NCBI GenBank assembly: GCA_044464765.1
Contig: JBIQKZ010000007.1
Span: 1 to 64,000, forward strand
Direction: 5' to 3'
Length of the DNA stretch: 64,000 nt
DNA from: JBIQKZ01 sp044464765
GTDB taxonomy: Bacteria; Pseudomonadota; Gammaproteobacteria; Burkholderiales; Burkholderiaceae_B
Each line of letters begins with the position of its first letter. Position 1 is the stretch's first letter. The notes under the pieces were generated by a model. The model saw nothing but the letters and a program-made list of their open reading frames with translations. It made no database searches and was not told the origin of the DNA. Below are positions 60,705 through 64,000 of the stretch, in pieces. The position numbers were made by a program, and so were the translations under genes.

Positions 60705-61646
60705 ATGTCTAATAAGATTCTGGTTTGCGGCTCGGTGGCTTTTGACACCATTGCCGTTTTCGAAGGCCATTTCAAGGATCACATACTGGCCGACAGCATA
60801 CAGTCGCTTAGCGTGTCGTTCTTCGTGCCGTCAATGCGCAAGGAATACGGTGGTTGTGCAGGCAACATTGCCTATAACCTGAATCTGCTCGGCGCCCACC
60901 CCGTGCCGGTGGGCACCATCGGCGGCGATGCAAGCGACTACCTCGACTATATGGGCAAGTTGGGCATCGACACGAGCATGATACGAGTCATCCCCGAGAT
61001 GTTCACTCCCCAGTGTTTTATCACTACCGACCTGGACAATAACCAGATTGCATCCTTTCACCCAGGCGCCATGACACGCTCGGCCGAGAACGACCTGAGC
61101 GGGGTCAAGGCTGCGTGGGGCATTGTTTCGCCCGACTCCAAGGACGGCATGTTCGCGCATGCCGAACGCTTGCATGCCAATGGCATCCCGTTTGTTTTCG
61201 ATCTGGGGCAAGCCATGCCCCTGTTTACTGGGGAAGACCTGGAGCGCATGTTGCAGATGGCCCAGATGCTGACCGCCAACGATTACGAAGCGAGCGTCAT
61301 CGAGCAGCGCACGGGGCGGACCATGCACGAGATTGCTCAGGCGATGAAGGCGGTGGTCGTGACCCGGGGGGCGGAAGGTGCTACCTTGTACACCGATGGC
61401 AAGGAAATTGCCATTGCTCCCATTAAGGTGGACAACGTGGTCGATCCAACTGGTTGCGGCGATGCGCATCGAGCGGGATTGCTGTATGGTCTGGCCCACG
61501 GATGGGGCCTGACAAAAGCCTGCCAGTTGGCGAATGTCATGGGCGCTATTAAAATCTCTTCAAGAGGCCCGCAAAATCATGCGCCCGACCGCGCCCAGAT
61601 CGGGGCTGCGCTCAGGCAGCATTATCAGACGGAGCTGGACAATTAA
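60705..61646 (+). CDS. PfkB-family carbohydrate/nucleoside kinase
   Basis: Ribokinase-fold kinase, 313 residues. N-terminal ILVCGSVAFDTIAVFEGHF, GGCAGNIAYNLNLLG for substrate, and the anion-hole/catalytic motif DPTGCGDAHRAGLLYG with the catalytic Asp. It resembles adenosine kinase-like members; substrate not determinable. AGGATAGGA lies just before the ATG, 9 bases after the zinc-ribbon gene. Confidence 0.88.
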   Translation: MSNKILVCGSVAFDTIAVFEGHFKDHILADSIQSLSVSFFVPSMRKEYGGCAGNIAYNLNLLGAHPVPVGTIGGDASDYLDYMGKLGIDTSMIRVIPEMFTPQCFITTDLDNNQIASFHPGAMTRSAENDLSGVKAAWGIVSPDSKDGMFAHAERLHANGIPFVFDLGQAMPLFTGEDLERMLQMAQMLTANDYEASVIEQRTGRTMHEIAQAMKAVVVTRGAEGATLYTDGKEIAIAPIKVDNVVDPTGCGDAHRAGLLYGLAHGWGLTKACQLANVMGAIKISSRGPQNHAPDRAQIGAALRQHYQTELDN

Positions 61647-61689
61647 ACCGCTTCCCGGCATGTGCGGGAGCTTTACGGAGTATCAGGCA

Positions 61690-62187
61690 ATGGCAACAGT
61701 AAACAGGTTTTCAGGTACTCGGCGCTTGCGCGTGGCAGCCTTGGCGGCTGCCCTGGGTACCTTGGTTGTGATGGCGGGGTGTGCCAATCCTTCTGCATCC
61801 AGCTCAGTTTATACCTATGGGCAGGCACAGCAAGAGCAAATCGTGCGCATGGGCACGGTCGTGTCGGTGCGTAATGTGGTGATCCAGAACGAGAAATCCA
61901 GCGGTGCGGGCATGGTTGCCGGTGGCGCGCTGGGCGGCGTGGCAGGCAATGCGATCGGGGGTGGTTCGGGCCGCGCTATCGCTACTGTCGGTGGCGCCAT
62001 TCTTGGCGGCTTGCTTGGCAACACCATCGAAAACCAGGTCGGCAAGACGCAGGGGCTGGAAATAACCGTGCGCCTGGATAACGGTGAAACCCGCGTTGTG
62101 GCCCAGGCGGCCGATGTGCACTTCAGTTCCGGCCAGCGCGTGCGCCTAATCAGCGGTGGCGGCCCTACTCGCGTCGTGCCATTGTAG
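61690..62187 (+). CDS. glycine-zipper outer-membrane lipoprotein (SlyB/Pcp-like)
   Basis: A 165-residue lipoprotein: signal ending at lipobox VMAGC (Cys about 31), a conserved GQAQQEQIVRMGTVVSV stretch, and a glycine-zipper hairpin (GGALGGVAGNAIGGGSGRA, about 76-110) followed by a C-terminal beta domain. SlyB-type proteins sit in the outer membrane and respond to envelope stress. TACGGAG precedes the ATG; an upstream start inside the kinase gene is discarded. Confidence 0.9.
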   Translation: MATVNRFSGTRRLRVAALAAALGTLVVMAGCANPSASSSVYTYGQAQQEQIVRMGTVVSVRNVVIQNEKSSGAGMVAGGALGGVAGNAIGGGSGRAIATVGGAILGGLLGNTIENQVGKTQGLEITVRLDNGETRVVAQAADVHFSSGQRVRLISGGGPTRVVPL

Positions 62188-62229
62188 TTATTGATGGCGC
62201 GGCGGCTTCGGCGCCGCTCTGCTGAAAAG

Positions 62230-62265
62230 CAATGCCTCTTCACCGGACTTCGGGAAGAGGCATTG
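62230..62265. terminator. 12-bp hairpin between glycine-zipper gene and yggT
   Basis: CAATGCCTCTTC (62230-62241) pairs perfectly with GAAGAGGCATTG (62254-62265); the loop can pair further (CCG with CGG). It lies in the convergent gap. On the minus strand it is followed by CTTTTC, so it probably serves both transcripts. Confidence 0.75.
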
Positions 62266-62346
62266 TTGTGTGGCGCTAAAGCGAATCTTTTTACAGGCGT
62301 CGCCTATCTTGGAGCGGTCGTTTTAGCGTGTGGGCGCAGCCCCCGT

Positions 62347-62910
62347 CTATAGACCTAAAAACGAAAAGGACAGGCTCTGCAGAATCATGATGGCGACTTG
62401 GGCCAGGATCAGCAAAACCAATGGTGATAGGTCAAGGCCGCCCAGGTTGGGAAGTATGCGCCGGATGGGATCCAGCAGGGGGGCGGTTAAGGTGTGCAGG
62501 ACGGGCATGATGGGCGCCAGCGGGTTCACCCAAGACAAAATGGCCTGGATCAAGGTCATCCACAAAATCAGGTTGAAGGTCCATTTCAGGACGGTCAGGA
62601 CACTAGTCGCAAGGGCGGGCAACAATAGCTGAACCATAGGCAGGCTGCCGGTTAGCACCACCCAGGTAGCCAGCATGGAGACCAAGGCAGTTAGCCAGCA
62701 GGCCAGCAAGCTGGGCCAGTCGATGGAGCGGCCGGGGGAAACCAGTTTCCTGAGTGGCTGAACCAGCCAATCAGTCAGGCGTATGATGGCTTGCGAATAG
62801 GGGTTGAAGGGATGCAGACGGGTGGCGTATGCCCAGGCCCGCAGGATTAGCGCGGCGCCAAACAGCGTGAAGACAATGTTGATGACAAAGTGCAGGACGT
62901 TGCTGATCAT
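62347..62910 (-). CDS. yggT: YggT family membrane protein
   Basis: A 187-residue membrane protein made of two related YggT repeats: NPYSQAIIRLTDWLVQPLRKLV in the first half and NPLAPIMPVLHTLTAPLLDPIRRILP in the second, each with flanking helices. Members are linked to turgor and osmotic resistance, but the mechanism is not known. Confidence 0.9.
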   Translation of the reverse strand: MISNVLHFVINIVFTLFGAALILRAWAYATRLHPFNPYSQAIIRLTDWLVQPLRKLVSPGRSIDWPSLLACWLTALVSMLATWVVLTGSLPMVQLLLPALATSVLTVLKWTFNLILWMTLIQAILSWVNPLAPIMPVLHTLTAPLLDPIRRILPNLGGLDLSPLVLLILAQVAIMILQSLSFSFLGL

Positions 62911-62996
62911 GGGTGCAGTCTATCGGTTGGTTTTTACGAGTTGCTATTGTCGCATGCCTTGATGGCGACTTTTCAGTTCGTATTGGAATGAGTGCT

Positions 62997-63027
62997 GAAA
63001 AGAAAACTGCCCGGCCAAGCCGGGCAG
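62997..63027 (-). terminator. intrinsic terminator of histone H1-like gene
   Basis: CTGCCCGGC and GCCGGGCAG (63007-63027) form a perfect 9-bp stem with a three-base loop. On the minus strand it is followed by TTTTCTTTTC. It lies 40 bases after the histone-like stop, a strong terminator. Confidence 0.88.
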
Positions 63028-63067
63028 TAAACGTTCTGCTAATGCCGTAACAGCTTTGCTGCGTGTA

Positions 63068-63724
63068 CTAGGGACGGCTACCCGTAGGAAAGGGCCATGA
63101 TGCAGCTGGATTGACGGCTGGATTGGCAGCCGGTGCAGCCGCGCTTGCCTTGTTAGCTTTTGCCGCTGCCTTGGCTCCGGTTTTTTTTGCCGGTGCTTTC
63201 TTGGCTGGAGCTTTCTTTGCCGCAGGCGCCTTCTTGGCAGCCGGCGCTTTTTTCGCTACGGCTTTCTTGGGGGCTACCTTCTTCACTGCTTTCTTGGCGG
63301 GTGCTTTCTTTGCTGCTACTTTTTTAGCCGGCGCTTTTTTAGCGGCTGCCTTCTTTACCGCTTTTTTGGCGGGTGCTTTCTTTGCGACAGTTTTCTTTGC
63401 TACCGCTTTCTTTGCCACTGCCTTTTTCGCCACTGTTTTTTTAGCGGTTGCTTTTTTGGCTGGAGCTTTCTTTGCTACGGCTTTCTTTGCGACAGCCTTC
63501 TTAGCTACGACTTTCTTTGCTACGACTTTCTTTGCTGCTGTTTTCTTGGCTACTGTCTTCTTTGCGACAGCCTTCTTGGCTACTTTTTTTGCTGGCGCTT
63601 TCTTTGCAACTACTTTTTTAGCAACTACTTTTTTTGCCGGTGCTGCTTTTTTGGCGACTGCTTTTTTAGCTGGGGCTGCTTTCTTGGCTGCCGTTTTCTT
63701 GGCGGCCTTTTTGGCTGTTGCCAT
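63068..63724 (-). CDS. bph1: histone H1-like nucleoid protein (KAAPAK repeats)
   Basis: A 218-residue, extremely Lys/Ala-rich protein built from short units such as VAKKA, PAKKA and TAKKT, resembling the Bordetella H1 homologue BpH1 and the C-terminal tail of eukaryotic H1. It is likely to bind DNA unspecifically and compact the nucleoid. The C terminus (AASWPFPTGSRP) leaves the repeat. AAGGAG lies 8 bases before ATG 63724; the frame continues upstream but without repeat character. Length is expected to vary between strains because of repeat changes. Confidence 0.9.
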   Translation of the reverse strand: MATAKKAAKKTAAKKAAPAKKAVAKKAAPAKKVVAKKVVAKKAPAKKVAKKAVAKKTVAKKTAAKKVVAKKVVAKKAVAKKAVAKKAPAKKATAKKTVAKKAVAKKAVAKKTVAKKAPAKKAVKKAAAKKAPAKKVAAKKAPAKKAVKKVAPKKAVAKKAPAAKKAPAAKKAPAKKAPAKKTGAKAAAKANKASAAAPAANPAVNPAASWPFPTGSRP

Positions 63725-63879
63725 AGTAATGCTCCTTGAGAATGAATCGTAGAGAACGTCCACCCATTTGATATGGCCCCCATGAAAGGATGCGACCCAT
63801 CTCAAATGGCGCAAGCGTGCAAAGTGCACAGCACCCTGCACGCCTAGAGTCTAACTTAAGGAGTTATTGTCTCCAAGCA

Positions 63880-64000
63880 TTATTCCCAGCTTAAGGCCCC
63901 GCCGGTTTGATATTCGATGACTCGTGTCTCGAAAAAGTTGCGTTCTTTTTTCAAGTCGATCATTTCCGCCATCCATGGGAAGGGATTTTCTTCTTGTGCA
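63880..64000 (-). CDS. nrdB: ribonucleotide-diphosphate reductase subunit beta (3' end)
   Basis: The window ends inside a minus-strand gene whose last 39 residues are visible, including ENPFPWMAEMIDLKKERN and the final EYQTGGALSWE, followed by TAA (63882-63880). This C terminus is that of class Ia NrdB; the last residues dock onto NrdA. The remainder lies beyond the right edge. It is upstream of the histone-like gene on the same strand, with a 155-base gap. Confidence 0.9.
   Translation of the reverse strand, partial: AQEENPFPWMAEMIDLKKERNFFETRVIEYQTGGALSWE

Noticed and set aside
63180..63720. Short direct repeats that might suggest a CRISPR array or satellite
   Set aside because: Repeats are in phase with codons of the histone-like gene, have no constant spacer length and encode the K-K-A units.
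63111..63752. Plus-strand open frame rich in Ala and Phe, resembling a membrane protein
   Set aside because: It is the antisense of the Lys/Ala repeats of the histone-like gene, which has a ribosome binding site, terminator and known family. The hydrophobicity is a by-product of reading TTT/GCC repeats.

Overview
The window comes from a betaproteobacterium, most likely of the family Alcaligenaceae (relatives of Bordetella, Pusillimonas and Castellaniella). This rests on recognised proteins and gene order: metX-metW, mreBCD-mrdA-rodA facing gatCAB, ftsEX-mutY, rplU-rpmA-obgE-proB, aroQ-accB-accC-prmA, and a lysine/alanine-repeat histone H1-like gene beside nrdB. It is dense chromosomal DNA. 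No insertion sequence, prophage, CRISPR array, tRNA or rRNA was seen. The only gene-free stretch over 300 bases is 6793-7124, which holds a promoter and a tandem glycine riboswitch.

Layout. 1-6.8 kb: methionine synthesis (metX, metW), a muropeptide permease-like gene without a standard start codon, a small membrane protein, exonuclease III and a betaine/choline-type transporter. 6.8-11.3 kb: riboswitch-controlled glycine cleavage genes gcvT and gcvP, with gcvH missing between them. 11.3-16 kb: a DoxX-like protein, pyrE and the transamidosome operon gatCAB on the minus strand. 16.2-22 kb: the rod-shape operon mreB-mreC-mreD-mrdA-rodA, whose last gene overlaps the convergent mutY. 22-24.6 kb: ftsE-ftsX-mutY. 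24.7-27 kb: two amino-acid ABC permeases without their ATPase or binding protein. 27-29 kb: an OmpA-like lipoprotein and a divergent pair of regulators. 29-33.6 kb: proB, obgE, rpmA, rplU and argJ on the minus strand.

The main accessory-looking block is 33.7-41.9 kb. A MarR-type regulator faces a six-gene operon: a fused FAD monooxygenase/old-yellow-enzyme reductase, a short-chain dehydrogenase, a crotonase, an acyl-CoA dehydrogenase, an aryl-CoA ligase and a Rid-family protein. The set resembles the aerobic 2-aminobenzoyl-CoA (anthranilate) pathway known from Azoarcus evansii. The Rid protein lacks the substrate-carboxylate-binding arginine. The crotonase lacks both standard glutamates but has an aspartate where MenB/BadI-type enzymes have one. 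Together these suggest a route in which the enamine made by the reductase is hydrolysed and the resulting beta-keto thioester ring is opened. Two palindromes in the regulator/operon gap are candidate operators.

42-64 kb is mainly housekeeping: hemL, thiE and a divergent thiD; rubredoxin, yqgE, ruvX, plsC; then on the minus strand apaH, lptG, mtgA, aroE, a TonB-like protein, an RNB ribonuclease, a YqiA-like esterase and mpl; then on the plus strand a TlpA-like thioredoxin, aroQ, accB, accC, prmA, a zinc-ribbon membrane protein, a PfkB kinase and a glycine-zipper lipoprotein. The window ends with yggT, the histone-like gene and the 3' end of nrdB.

All functions are read from motifs and family resemblance by eye; no database search was run. 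Several start codons were moved from the longest open frame to a start that fits the family N terminus or a ribosome binding site, and this is stated for each.
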